64,000 nt of DNA from Tolypeutes matacus (lineage: Eukaryota; Chordata; Mammalia; Cingulata; Chlamyphoridae), in contig JAKSZT010054334.1 of assembly GCA_026826555.1 (NCBI GenBank), positions 31,898,698 through 31,962,697 of the forward strand, given 5' to 3'. Below are positions 34,409 through 47,200 of this stretch, piece by piece (within the stretch, counting starts at the first letter, position 1; each line of letters begins with the position of its first letter). The translations under genes and the position numbers were made by a program. The notes below the pieces were generated by a model. That model made no database searches and had not been told where the DNA came from. It saw only the letters and a program-made list of their open reading frames with translations.

Positions 34409-36084
34409 CTCCGAGCCTTTGCTAAGGGCTTTGTGTGGGTATTGGAGCACATGTTCAAACCAAAATTGCACCCAAAATCAAAAGTGCTTAGGCACTTTAT
34501 TACTCTGTCTTAGACTTCACCTCCTGCTTGTACAGAGCCTCGAGGTCAACCAGAAGTGAGAGATAGGAAATTCTCAGGTCTTAATGGACATGTGCACTGC
34601 TCTGTGTATGCACATGGCCTTCTAGTGTCCAAGGATTATATCACAGAATATCAAAACCTCCTATGGACATTTCATTCCCCAGATCTTCCTTTTAAGTTTT
34701 TCAGTCAACCTCTTATTTACTCCAACTGTTTTTCTTGCCCCAGGCAACTGTAATGTTAAACAATCACCCAAGGAAAAAAGTTGTTCCCAGTGAGTGATTT
34801 CTGAGTCAGGTCATAAAGACAAGCTTTGTGAACAAGGGTTTCCAAGGAATTGCCAGAGAAGTCAAATGACAATTATCTGGGACTGAGGTTTTGGAAGGAG
34901 CTTCAAGCCCATTATTCCCCCTCAAGTGGTTTCCAATCTGCTGTTTTTCACAGCACTGTAGTCATGAATATGTTGATTTTAAAGGTTATCACAAAGCTGG
35001 GGAGAAGGGGATAGGAATAAATGCCACAAAGCTCATTGTTCTTACTGATATTTAGTTGTTTCCTGAATAACTGCTTCTCAGATAGTTGCAAGCCTTTGAC
35101 TAATTTCCAGAGATCTGAAAAAGTTTATTTTTGACACTATTTGCCACTGTTCTCATTGCTTTTATGAAGGAGTGGTTTATCAGAGCTCCTTAAGTCTGCA
35201 TTTCTAAAAATGCTCTCCCTATCTCCATTTCTTATAGTCCAGTAACAGTACCTACATTGACCCAATTGTTAGGGAAGTAGATTGGCACTAGGAGAATATG
35301 TCCCTGAGAGATAGGAGGGAAAACCCCAGAAGCCTAGAAAAGGTATGGAATGGGGTCTAGGCACCCAGTGAGTCTATATTGCCTAAGCTTAAAGAGGGCA
35401 TCTTATAGAAGCTACTCTCTGTATATTTGCTCCTTTCTGTTTGGTTCATTTTCTCTTAGTTTCTAATAAAGTTTATTGTTAAGAATTTTGGTCTTATCTC
35501 TGTGAAAGTAAGCAGAAATGAGATTTTTCTCCACCCCAGTCATAATAGTGAGGTGATCAGTGATCCACCAACAACTACGGGCTATTGCAATGGCCTGTAG
35601 GAAATTCCAGAAACAAGGCAAAGCAGATGGACTACGGGAACCAAGGGAAGGTAGACAGGGCCAGCTGTGGGAATGGATACTTCCTGTGTTGGTTGTCACT
35701 ACAGAATTTGTTGAAAACGTCCTCTCTTTCTTCCAGGTGCAATAAAGATGAGAAAAACAATCAATAAGTTCCTAGAAATAAGCAGTGTTTTTTTTTTTTT
35801 TCTCACAGTGGATATGAATTTCAGTTCAATAGCAGGCATTTTTCATTTTTTTCAGAGGATCTGTAGCAAAAATAACAAGAGCATTTTTGTTTTTAAATTT
35901 CTTTTAAAGTTACCCATTGAGTGCCTGTTTCCCATATTTTAAAATTTTTAAAAATTAAAATTTTCATAGGGGACACAGATTTTTGAAGCATTTGTACACA
36001 GGAGAAGAAAATAACAATATGAGATAGTACTTTTAAAAGTAAGCATAATATATGGTCAGAGACCAGGAAGAGTTGTTTTCAAAA
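34409..36084. other. Unique sequence with one copy of a 58-bp repeat
   Basis: No named transposon. A 58-bp block at 35693-35750 recurs at 37209-37265. ORFs near 35460-35760 on both strands overlap and lack support as genes. Confidence 0.45.
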
Positions 36085-37265
36085 TGTTTATTAATTATCT
36101 TGTATGGGGTGAATCTTTGCTAGGTGCTTAAGATAGAAAGTTGAAAATGCCACAGTTTGTCTTTAAGGCGTTGATAGCCTAGCAGGGAAGAAAAGTACAT
36201 GAACAAATAATTACAATCCAACGGGAACAGTGCTAATAGCAGGGATGCAAGACTTTGGGGCAGCACAGAGGAAGAAGTAGGAGGTGCTCTGTATGTGGGC
36301 TTAGGGGAAGAATGCTTCCTTTCTGTGTTTGGAGGACAGTTTTCTTCACATGTACTTGCTGCTGGCACACAGGGCAGAATTTCAGTCTTTGTGGACCTTA
36401 TCACTTTAAGAGAACTTCTTAAGGCTCCCACAGTATTTCTTTCTCAAGATGAAAATTTGTATTTTAAGGGTTCAGATCAAAGATATTCGTTTAGTTGTAT
36501 TATAACCATCTTATCTGCCCTACTCCTTAACAGTCTTGGTCATGTCTACTCCAGAAAGGTTTGGATGATTGGCCGTACACATTATTTTGAGAGGGAAAGA
36601 ACACATCTCACCTCCCAAAGGAGGTATACAAAGGAGTGTGTCCTCCATATATATGCCTTCCTCTAGGCCCGCTATCAGATTTTCCAAACTAAAACATTAG
36701 GACATTCAGGAATATGAATATTACAGTAATTATTTCTTTACTTTGACCCTGTCCTGTTGAGATTTTCTCCCTTGGCCTTTGGGAAATGTTTTGATAATAA
36801 TATGAGCACAATATGTTTTTCAATATTGAGTCATAAAAAAATTATTCCACTCATTTAAACATCTTTGTAGAGCTCTAGTCTATGAATGCTGTAGAATTTG
36901 CATAGTACCAACCACAAAAGCTTGTGTACATTTTGTCTTTTACTCTTGGACCCCATAATTTCCTTGAAATATTGAAATGATTCCCACACTGCCTTCATCA
37001 CTTGGTGGTGCTACCTCTCCACTCATCCAGTGCTTAGAAGTAGTAGACTGTTAAAAGGAATAGTAAATGTGCCTAAGGAGTGAGGTACATACAAGCTCTG
37101 AAAGTAACAGACGTGGTATATAAAGGAAGAGCAGACGCCCAGGTTGAGCCTAGGAAATCCTTTTCAGGAGAATGGAAGCAATTTTAGTAAAGTGATCACA
37201 GTTTTCTCTTGTCACCACAGAATTTGTTGAGAGCATCCTCTCTTTCTTCCAGATGTATAAAGATG
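35693..37265 (+). repeat. Pair of diverged ~58-bp direct repeats
   Basis: Copies at 35693-35750 and 37209-37265 share ACAGAATTTGTTGA, TCCTCTCTTTCTTCCAG and ATAAAGATG, with about six substitutions and one indel by eye. Similarity appears to stop sharply on both sides. The pyrimidine tract plus CAG looks like a 3' splice site, but no exon follows. Confidence 0.8.
36085..36260 (-). mobile_element. L2 3'-end fragment, reverse (probable)
   Basis: TTTGCTAGGTGCTTAAGATA, GTTGATAGCCTAGCAGGGAA and AACAAATAATTACAATCCAA resemble the reversed L2 terminus. Confidence 0.5.
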
Positions 37266-38689
37266 GGAGAGAATATAAGGCTTGTGCCTTATATTTTCCA
37301 TTCCATTCTCAGTAGAGAGCATAGTGTTACAATCTGAGGAACAGGGATACCTTGAAAGTGCAACCGGGGAGAGAACATCAGTGAAACTTACCTTGGTCCA
37401 GACTGTGAAAGGCTAGGAGGGGTAATGGCAAGCCAAGCTCTATTATCACACAAAGGGACATGGGGTCAGCATGAGGGGGACTGGAGAAGTAAAGGTACAG
37501 AAGAAAATCCAGAAGACATACAGAGCTTTGGATAACAGAGGCATTTAAGTCTTCACCAGTTGTTTTTCCAAGTCTTCCACATATAGGATCAACCTCTAAA
37601 AGACTTAAAATGCTCAATGGCCCCCAAAATCAGCTAACACTTGTGAGGAAAGGTCAGCTTCCCTGTCTTGGCTGCTGTTCCAATGCTCATCAACAGAGGA
37701 CCAGGCATTTTCTTCTTGGGGGCTTCAACTTCAGGGTAACAGTAATCTTTCCTATAAACCTCTTATTTGAGTATATTGATGGTGATGTTTTGTTTTTCTA
37801 AGCTACTGGAAATTACTCTGGCTAAGGTACTCAAAATGTATTTATTGGAAGAATTTCAGAAAGCTCACAAATTCAAAAGGGAGCTTGGAGAGCTACGCTC
37901 TGAAAAATAACAGAAACCAGGGCAGCTTTAGGTGCTCTGTTTGCATGAATTAAGTGACAGTGTCTTTCTAGCTCCCCCATGGGAATGAATGAGCTCCAAC
38001 TGCTTTTGTTCTGTTTTGTTTCTCTATCTTTGCCTTAGCTCCTTTGAGTTCAGAGTCCCAGAGGAGAGAGTGTGGGCAGCTTGGGTTAAAGGGTGATACC
38101 TGCCTGGGCAGGGCATGATAACTTTTAAAGACAACTTCACTAAGACTGACCACAGTGGAAAGAGGTCACCCCCTAATGGAAATCATTACTGAAATGAAAG
38201 AATAGATGCTTGCAGGCAAATGTCCACTATAGAGCATAAAAGCAACACTCTCCAAATGGTTGAAGTAAATAGAGGATTATTATGGTAGAGTCAGATTTAT
38301 TTGAGGGCAGTGGCCAGTCAAGAATGAATTATTGATAACCAGAACCTCAGAGTTAATGAAAGAGGAGAATAAAATGTCAGGTTAGGTGAATTAGCCTGGA
38401 AAGCCCTAGTGACTTCCACATGGCCTCTAGTGGGTAGAGAGTAACAGCATAAAGTAGGTGATAATTTGGTTGGAGGAGAGAGTTTGAGTTGGAGATAAAA
38501 GCAAATCCATATAAACAAACAGTGGAGGATGGATAACTCTTCCTTACCATGGTATTCCAATTAATAAAAATAGAAGACTGATGGAAGTAGAAAAATCACC
38601 ATTGGGTAAATACCAACATAGTTGTTGGAGGTAACAATCATCTATGGATGTAAAAATTAGTGGACAAATTTAGGATCATGGATAGTATA
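36261..38689. other. Unique sequence, no gene seen
   Basis: The longest ORFs (36295-36666 + and 36120-36431 -) overlap antisense to one another and show no domain. No repeat could be named except the second copy of the 58-bp block at 37209. Confidence 0.4.
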
Positions 38690-39235
38690 CTTTCATTCTC
38701 AAATAATCTTCCCACAAGGTATTTATTAATTATAAAAGGGAAAATGTAATTTTAGAGTGGAGGAACCTGGCAGACACCACCTTAACCAAGCGATCAAAGT
38801 TAACACCATATCAAAAGCATGATCACTTCTATGGCATTCTTGCCCAAAATGCATAACTCCAATTCCAATCAAATTCTACAAAATAACTAGTCACTACTCT
38901 TTAAAAGTGCCAGTTTATGAAAAACAAAGACAGACAAAGGAACTAACCCAGACTGAAGATATAGGAAACATTCTGCCTAAATACAATGTGGAATCATAGA
39001 TTGGATCCTGAGCTATGGGAAGGACACTAGTGGATGCTTGGCAAAATTCAAATAAGGTCTGTAGCTTATTTAATAGTATCAATGTTTTGTTCCTGATTTG
39101 AATAACCATACTATGATTATATAAGATGTTAATGTTAGGGGAAGGTATATGAGAACTACAAATATTAGTTTTCCAACTTTGTTTTGTAAGTCTAAAATTC
39201 TTTCAAAATAAAAAGTAAAACAAAAAGTTCAGAAG
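38690..39235 (+). mobile_element. Probable L1-type LINE 3' end, forward
   Basis: The tail follows an L1M 3' UTR pattern: AATAAGGTCTGTAGCTTATT, ATATAAGATGTTAATGTTAG, then TCTAAAATTCTTTCAAAATA with AATAAAAAG and an A-rich end that runs into a purine tract. The 5' boundary is approximate. Confidence 0.55.
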
Positions 39236-39370
39236 AAAGAGAAAGCAAGCAAGCAAGAGAGCAAGAGAAAAAAAAAAGAAGGAAGATAGAAAGAAAGAAG
39301 GAAGGAAGAAGGGAGGGAGGGAGGAAGAGAGGGAGGGAGGAAGGAAGGAAGTGGAAAAAAAAAAAGAAAG
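39228..39370. repeat. Purine (GA/GGAA)n-rich tract
   Basis: About 140 bp almost entirely A/G on the + strand, with GAAA, GGAA and GGGA units. It probably grew from the A-rich tail of the preceding LINE. Confidence 0.9.
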
Positions 39371-40369
39371 TCTGGACATGTTTTCTTCTCCTGTCATATT
39401 TGCTTCTACAACATTTTCCTCTCCAGATAAATCAGCCAGAGGTAAACGAAGGCCTTGCGTTAAAGGCATAAATTTTCTGTACCATCCCTTCCTGCTCCCC
39501 ACCCCCACACACACACAACATCACATATTACTGGATTTTCACTTCTACTGTAATCATAGCATTTGTTAATTTTTTACTTATCCTGTAAAAACAAGCTCAT
39601 TTCAATTTTAAGTTAGAAAGTTATTTTTGCCCTCTTTCATCTTATGATTATGAGTGATAATTGCTTTTATTGTATCTTATTCTGTATGTCACTACTCCTA
39701 TTTCCTGAATTAGGCCCCAATTCTCACCTTCTTATATATACAGAATCAAAGTATATATGTACATGGTCTGCAAAGTGGATTTTTGCCTATGAACCAAGTT
39801 TGTTTAATTGATTTCCATTATAAATAATGTATATGTGTCCCTATAGAATAAAATTTTTCCTTCAGATGAAATACACACTTGGAGAAGGCTTTGGTTTCTC
39901 ATACCTTTCCAATGAAGAAATATAGAGTCATAATCAATAAACTAGGCACCAGTCTCTATCTCAAACACTTATATATATGGGTTGTCCCAGCACAATATGA
40001 GTATATGCTGTATTTTTTAAATAAAATCTTTCCAGAATACCACCCTCAGAGTCACTATCAAATTAGTATTCATTATATAATGTTCCAAAGCCAAGAGGAA
40101 TGATTTTTTTGAGGCCCAAGAATTCAGTGCAAGACATTTAGTTAATACGCATGACAAATTTTAATGGACATTTTTCAACAATGCTTTGAATTTATTTTAG
40201 AACTTTGATGAGTTTGCTTTTTCTCATGATTGAATGTAAAGCTATTGAATAGCACAAATGAGGGTAGAGGCTAGTGACAATTGTGGACTGATAGAAATTT
40301 GAGGAGCTTCTGAGCTTTAAAAACAAATTCCAAAGGAACTAAGATATCATTGTTAATGTAGATAATGTT
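39371..40369. other. Unique AT-rich sequence
   Basis: No gene or repeat was recognised. Confidence 0.4.
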
Positions 40370-40373
40370 TCCA

Positions 40374-41033
40374 TGTTGGGGCCTAACAGGTAGCAAGGAC
40401 AAACCACCCTTAGATTACTTCAAGGGATAGAAGTTTATTGTAAAGGAGGAATTAAGAGAGATTAGAAACAGCTGCCTAGCCAGGCTTCCAAGAGCCTGAA
40501 CAACTTTCACAATCCTTCCGCAATACAAAGGTGGTCCTAGTGGAGAAAAGCCGTATCTTCAGTATATAGCATGGCTGTAAAGATCTTGCTATCATTTTAG
40601 CTAGCAGGCTTCCTTTATGCTTTACTACTCACCATTAGTCAGCTGCTCTCTGTCTCTACTTGTGCTCCGACTGCTACTGATGAAATACTCTCTACTTGGC
40701 AAATCTGCCCCATGATTCTTACTGGTTCACAACATCTGCCACCTCATAATTTCTACTGGATTATCACGTCACCTTACTCTCTTCTCTCTGTGTAAAGTTC
40801 CATTTCTGCATTACTCGTGTGTTTGTGTCTTTTTCTGTGTGTTTATATTTAAGACTCCCTAAAAGAGAGGATCTTATCAGATTTCTACTTAATTTGGGGG
40901 CCCAGTTCACAGGGTAGAACCCCTGTGTAAGGGCACTGACCACTGGACTTGTAGTTGCATTGGAGTTGACATTCATTTCAGGTCTCATTGAAAAATGTCA
41001 GTTTTGGGGAGTAACATGGTACAAAGTATAACA
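40374..41033 (-). mobile_element. Probable solo LTR, reverse orientation
   Basis: A 660-bp block starts TGTTGGGGCCTAACAGG and ends GTATAACA (TG...CA). Minus-strand AATAAA (TTTATT at 40434-40439) lies about 60 bp from its 3' end, as in LTRs. The immediate flanks TCCA (40370-40373) and TCCT (41034-41037) are a weak 4-bp duplication. No retroviral coding sequence adjoins it. The family is not named. Confidence 0.6.
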
Positions 41034-41037
41034 TCCT

Positions 41038-43189
41038 TTGTGCAGAAATCCCTAAGAAGGAGGCAGTGGGCATCTCAAGTTCTCTGGACTCTCAAAAAGG
41101 ATTTAAGCACATCGTATGGTTTATCTATTAGAATTTTATTGGATTTTGTACTTTCTTGAGTAAAAAAATAAATAAATAGCCTTAAGTTTTTCATGCATTC
41201 AGTTGGTTCTATTATTGGGATCATCGGTGGGATATGAAACCACCATGGAGAATATAACTCACCATCCATCATCACTAAACAAAGCAAAGTTAACTGACCC
41301 CTAGAGCTAGAAAGCTTTTCCTGCTGCTTTCATTAGCACTGTGTGCTAACCAGCTTAGCTAACCAGCGTACTGGTTGTAACACATAAACATACCCTCTCA
41401 CCCAAACACAGCCATCACTAGCAAAGTACATCTGTGATGAATGAGATTCAATCAGCCTTCTGGCCTTCCAGGCTCCAGATAACATTTCTGCAATTGATAG
41501 TATCAATTTATAATTTAATTTCAGGAACTAGCTCTTAAGAGATAAGACTGTTTGCAGAGCTAAAATCTAATCCAGCAGGGGGTATTGCACAGAGTTCCAT
41601 AAATTCTGATGACCAGAAGATAACCTGATTTCCTTAAAACTCTGCTAGAATACATTTTATAAACCTGAATTTCTAAAAGAAGTAATAATGAAAGCAGTGA
41701 TGCCAAATTTAACAGTTGCTTATCCATTTACCCAAACCCACTCATCAGCCTGCATGTTCTCTTTGTAAAAAAGAAAGAAATCCTACTTGTGATCTTTTCA
41801 AAAGCACAGACAAACCATGGCTTCTTCTTAGGGTATTGGCTAAAAGTGGATCCCATTTCCTTCTTAATATGTTTGCTTTCTAATTTATAAAAGCAGCATG
41901 TGCTGGTTGTGAAAGTTGCATACAACTCTGAGTCATTACCTGAGGTCATTTTTATTAATGCTTATCTGGTCTACGTTTGGGGGTCTGCCTTGCATATCTT
42001 TATTTAGGAAGATCTGCCTCTGTAAGTCCTGCCACCTTCAGCTCTCCTTGACTGTGAATGCCCCTTGCTGCTCCCTGATTGATGTAAGCGTCAACTAAGT
42101 TATCAGGCAGCTCCTGAGCCAACCAAGGAGGATAATTTTACTGCATGTCTGTTTAGCTGTCTTGTGCTCTCTTGAAGGCATCAATTCTCTCAGGTGAAGA
42201 ACACCAATAAAATTTAAGAAAGTCACCCTCAGGCTAAGACGTTAGGAATCATGCCAAGATTTCTCTGAATGAAGTCACTCTGCATAAGCTCTCCCCACCC
42301 TTCTACTCCTGCAGCTCTTTGATTAGAGGAGAATTAAAGGCAATGTGTAGTCACCCAGGGGTTTGGTTGTCAGTCGTTTTCTTCTCTTAGTTTTCTTTCT
42401 CCAGCTTTATAAGATAATCCCCAAACGATCTCCTGCTCTTCCCTTTCTTTTGCCATTTTTGCATACACGTGTGTGTGCAGAAACCTATGAGATAACAAGC
42501 AACCATAAACAATAAGCATTTCCTCTGTATTTCTTTTTACTGCACCACACCCTCTTCCTCTCCTAACAAAGAACTTTTAAGAAACTACCTTTTCCCTTGG
42601 AACAGAACAAAATCATTACATAAAAATTATAGGGTGGTTTAGCCAATTTCTCCACTATACTGTGAATTCTTTAAAGCTGTTATCCCTAGAGGCTGCATGG
42701 ATTTTTCATCCTATTCTAAGCTTCTTCCACTGAAGTATAAACAGTGGTGATTATGTAAGAATCAGCTCATCAAATGGTCATGGCTGTGGAATTTAGCCCT
42801 TAACACTCAGCCTCCATTCTCCCTTTTCAAGCCAAGTTCCATCTATGTTCATCTTAAAGCATTAGATTCGGAAACAATACAAATATAAGTTGCTTGCAAA
42901 ATAAAATGTCTACATCTCTGAAGAACTGGGCAATGATTTTTTTTTTTTTTTAATTTAAAAAGAAACAGTAGCCACCCTTTAAATGTAAATAATTTAAATG
43001 TAAATCATGAGTGTATAGTCACTATTAATAAAAACCCACTAAGAATGGTGGGGAATTAAAAAAAGAAAAAAGAAAAACTTTGCTAAGTCCAAATCATGAA
43101 TTTCTTTAGAATTGTAGGTTCATTTTTTTTTTTTTTTTTCAAGATTGCTTAACTCTTCAAAATATTATTGAGCTGACATTCAAGAAAAG
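41038..43189. other. Unique sequence, no gene seen
   Basis: No recognisable exon or transposon. Short ORFs at 41075-42098 have no domain. Confidence 0.4.
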
Positions 43190-43320
43190 TGACCTTTAGT
43201 TCTGGTTTTGCTGCTACATCATTGTGTGACCTTGGACAATTTATTCCCCCTCTTTTTCTTTTCCATTAAATTAAAAGATTGGAGAAGATACCTCTAAAGT
43301 CCCTTGCCTGCCTTCATACC
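43190..43320 (+). mobile_element. MIR SINE fossil, forward
   Basis: GGTTTTGCTGCTACATCATT, TGTGTGACCTTGGACAATTT then a degraded poly-pyrimidine and TTAAAAGATTGGA segment follow MIR order. Confidence 0.75.
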
Positions 43321-44164
43321 TCAAAGGGGTTAGGGCAGAACCTTCATCTCATAGTCTCTCATGTTTCCATATGGAAGAAATTCCGAAAAGGATCATTGTA
43401 GGCCTCTCGCATCTCTTCTTATTAATGAGTTGAGAAGCCTGTTTCTTTTGGGGTATCAGCTTGACCCCAGGAAGAATACTTTTCCCACTCTTCTATGCCT
43501 TAAGTTTTCTAGGGCAGAGGTCTATGGGGAAAGCCTGTGGTTTTCTCGCACAGACTATGACTGGGTGGGTAAATTTAACTGTGCAGTGTGAGCATATCTC
43601 AAGCCACATTCTTCAGAGAGCTTTATAAATAATAAAGTGGATAACTTGATCCTCATTTGCCCAAATCCTGTGGTTTTATCTCCATTGGTTCTAATCTTGA
43701 GGAGTTATATATGCAATCCCCTAAAAATAAATGCCCAAAAGAGGAGCAAAGACTTGATGGGAACAATTACAATTGATGAAGGAAGGAATGAAGAGGAAAA
43801 GGAAGGAAACTCAATAAATATTTTTTGAATGAGTGGTAAACTGATTGACAAAGAGATGAATGCCTATTATTTTTTGATAACAAGGCAATTATGTATGGAT
43901 GCTGATTTAAGTAAATCAATCTAACATATAGATTGTGTGTGTCATGTGCACACATGAGTATGAATAATTATATTAATCTGAGCAAATTTCATACACAGGG
44001 TACATTTTCAAATTATTGGTTATACTTGTACATCAAGGATTATTTGGAGTTTTTTAAATTCACAGTAAACCCTGGATTATAAATTCATAGAGTAGGAAAC
44101 CTGTTCCTTTTGGTTTTCTTGTAACTAAGATCTGGTTTAGCATTGACTTTTATCTTCTAAAATA
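43321..44164. other. Unique sequence
   Basis: Nothing I can name. Short ORFs are unsupported. Confidence 0.4.
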
Positions 44165-44295
44165 AACTTGACAATGATTTGGCCCAGCATCCCCAAACCT
44201 CTGCTGATTGAGTGCTTCCTGGATGCAAGACACTGATTATTTCCAACTCTGAATACCAGTTCAACTCAACATTTAAGAGAGGAAGGAAACTTTTG
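44165..44295 (-). mobile_element. MIR SINE fossil, reverse (degraded)
   Basis: TGATTGAGTGCTTCCTGGAT and CAAGACACTGATT mimic the reversed MIR end. Confidence 0.5.
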
Positions 44296-44554
44296 CTCAA
44301 ATTTTTGTTTATGAACATCAGTCATTTATTTGAAATCATAAATGCTACTTTAATATTTTAATTTTTGCTGTATTTTGAAAATTAAAATGACTTCTTTAAA
44401 ATGGGAATTCCTTTACATATTGTTGGTAGGAGTGTAAATGGATGTAACCATTTCTTAGAATAATTTGGCAAGAGTTATCTAAAATTTCAAAAATGTCTAT
44501 CAACTTTTCACTCAGATACATGACCTTTAGAATTTATCCTTAGGAAATCATCAT

Positions 44555-44580
44555 TTTGTACACAAAAATTTGTGTACAAA
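44555..44580. repeat. Palindrome, 12-bp arms, 2-nt spacer
   Basis: TTTGTACACAAA, AA, TTTGTGTACAAA. It lies within the L1M fragment just upstream of the SINE. Confidence 0.95.
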
Positions 44581-44592
44581 AATATTCTAAGG

Positions 44593-44775
44593 GGAGGCGG
44601 CTGAGGCTCAATCAGTGGGGCTCCCGTTTACCATATGGGAGGCCCCGGGTTTGGTTCCCGGGGCCTCCTGGTGGGGGCGGGCCCGCCCGCACGGCGTGGT
44701 TGGCTGGCCCTGCGAGCGCAGGCAGCAGGGGGGGGGATGGGTGAATAAATAAATGGAATCTTTAAAAAAAAAAAA
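44593..44775 (+). mobile_element. DAS-type SINE, CpG-rich
   Basis: GAGGCGGCTGAGGCTCAATC head, GGGTTTGGTTCCC B box, GGGCCCGCCCGCACGGCGTG middle and poly(A). Target duplication ATTCTAAGGG at 44583-44592 and 44776-44785. Confidence 0.95.
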
Positions 44776-44990
44776 AATTCTAAGGGCATGGTTTATAATA
44801 GTAAAAATTTAGAAAACTTTTAAATGCCTAATAATGATTTTTTTTTTTTTAATGGCAAATCTCTATTATGGAGCACTAAATCCTAAAAAAATTATGGAGC
44901 AAAAGTCACAATATATTAATTAAGTTAAGATTATATAATAGTATGGGTGAAAGTTTTTACTTTTTAAATAAATATATGTATATCTATATA

Positions 44991-46644
44991 GTCTCACCAA
45001 AATAGCAAATGTGTTTTTCTCTAGGGAATTGGTTTATGTATGTTGGGAGACAATTTTCCAAAGGTCTCTCACATTTATGCTTCTCTTGTGAGCAGAAGCT
45101 CTGACTTCTCTTTGTTCCCAACTGTCTATCCAGAGCTGTTTGTACTGTGAACAGCCTTGGAAGAAGAGAGGGTGCCCGCCATCCTGCCTAGAGCACATGG
45201 TAGGTTGTTTTACTGTCCAGCATAATAAAGGTAATGTCTCTTTCTGAGTCAATGATCAGATAGGTTGACTGTCCATTAGAAAAGATTTGGGTTCCCTAAG
45301 CTCAGTGCTCCTCCCCTGTAACATAACCCACGACGTGTGTAAGTGCTATCTGATTCTCTTTCCATCATTCTGTGGGAATTGGGGCTCAGGAAACTCGTGC
45401 AAAACATGCTGACACTCTGGCTACTGCTAATTCTGTTATAAAGTCTCCTTTATCTCTGACCTAGAAGTCTCATGTCTTCTACCAGTATCTATGAAGCTGG
45501 GGCTGGCTAACTTTTTAGCTTTCTGTTCTTAACAATGAGTATTTTTTTATTTGTGATATTTTACATATTTCTAATTTGTGACAATAAAATATGTATACCT
45601 TTTAGAGACCAGGTTTTTTAATGTTGTTGTTTTTTTTTAAAGAATCTGAAAGCCAGGTGCACTGTCCCAATTATATGCCAACATCAATATCAGTGGATGC
45701 TGCTGCATCATGGCAAGATGACTGGAGAGCATACAGCTAAAGATATTTTGTCTGTTGGCAAACTTGGGGCTTCCCGTGACTCCTTTTCACATGTCAAGAG
45801 CTTTGCAAGGCTCTAGTTTCAACTTAGAGCCTGATGAATTCTCAGGCAACTCACTGACTGTTCTTTATGTGGTTCATGGGGCAAGGAACTGCCTTAACAA
45901 AATGACCAGGTCACTTGGAAAAATGTCAGCTGCATTGTCTGACAGGGAACAGGTGTTTAGTGTGGAGGATTTGGAGTCAGGAGCCTGCTGCCTTTAAATA
46001 TAGCTGTCAAGTGATCAGCATCCGCTGGCAAATGGCACTGGGAACAGAGCTGTTCTTTATAGAACAGATGAGACTTTATAGTTGCTGGAGGTTATAAATG
46101 TTTGTGAATATGGCTGTGTGTGCATATGTTCTTTCATCAGCATCCATTGGAACACAGAAGCAAAGTGTTTATGAAAATGTACTTGTCTACTGGTAGTTTC
46201 ATTTCTATAATTTGAAATGAAGAGAATGGAGCATAATTATCTAAAGATTTCTTTGGCGGTATCTCGGCTGTACCTTGGCACTCAGAGATGGTGGTTTAAG
46301 ACAAAGAAAACAAAGGAAAGGAAGGGAGGTTCTTTCCTTGCCTCTGAGCCATTGTGTTGTATTCTGAGGAGCTGAAGGGGGAGGGCTGAGTCCACATCTG
46401 ATTGATTTCAGCAAATGCAGACTTAGAATAATTAAGTGGGGCCTGTCATTCATTACTAAAAGAATTTTAAAGTAATTATTCCTTTGTAAATCCAATCTAT
46501 AAGGAGATCTTTTAGGTATAAGTTGACCCCCAACAATTATAAATTAATACAAACAAATCTAATCCATTCCCTTGCACAGGGTTGCCTCCCATTTATTTTT
46601 GAGGCTTAGAGTAGATTTCCTAACCTGAGCTTGGATACCCAGTT
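44991..46644. other. Unique sequence, no gene seen
   Basis: 45000-45500 and 45700-46100 are moderately GC-rich and repeat-free by eye. The nested ORFs at 45755-45997 and 45915-46097 are in different frames and lack domains. Weak MIR-like words occur near 45970. Confidence 0.4.
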
Positions 46645-47200
46645 CTCTTGCTCATGAATTCCCACAAGTTTCTGTATGACACAATGGCAGAAGCTATTAG
46701 TTGTTTCCATCAACATCTATTCTCATTGTCCACCTTAGTTACTGAACTGTTTTATTTAGTTCCATTCAGGAGGGCATGTGTCCTGTTAAAAGACGTTTTC
46801 CCAGCATTGTTTGCAATTAGATGTGGTCATTAATTTCTGATCAATACGAAGAGAAAATGCTCTCTGGATTTTCTAGGTCACGTCTTTAAAAGAGAAGTGC
46901 TCCATTTTTTTTTTTTTTCCCTTTCTTCCCTATCTTTTACCTTCTCTCACAATGATGCAGGTGGAACCCCTTCAGCAATCTGGCAAAGTGAAGTTATTTT
47001 GCAGATGGGAGTCAAGGAGAGGAAAACTAATGAAAGTCTTGGGTTTCTGATGATTTTTGTGCATTCTCCAGACTGTGTCCTCTGAACTTTTTGTTGTTGT
47101 TGTTTACACGAAAGAATAAATTCTGTGTGTATAAGCTATTTAATAGATTCTAACTGTGGAAACCTGGTTCCAGCTAATTCAGATAGCCTACCTTCCAATT
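46645..47200 (+). repeat. Probable ancient MER/LTR-like interspersed repeat
   Basis: Contains CCCAGCATTGTTTGCAATTA, GATGTGGTCATTAATTTCTG, a central pyrimidine run and a terminal ACTGTGGAAACCTGGTTCC segment. Its opening resembles that of the repeat at 5521-5890. The family is uncertain. Confidence 0.35.

Larger units (their letters stand above)
44400..44990 (+). mobile_element. L1M fragment (ORF2 3' end), split by a SINE
   Basis: GTTGGTAGGAGTGTAAATGG, AATTTGGCAAGAGTTATCTA and AGAATTTATCCTTAGGAAAT are the Cys-region and C-terminal ORF2 pattern of ancient L1s. The text resumes after the SINE with TTTATAATAGTAAAAATTTAG and TATTATGGAGCACTAAAT. Confidence 0.75.

Noticed and set aside
36120..36666. 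Overlapping 103- and 123-codon ORFs on opposite strands
   Set aside because: Antisense shadows of one another, no domain, no splice or promoter context.
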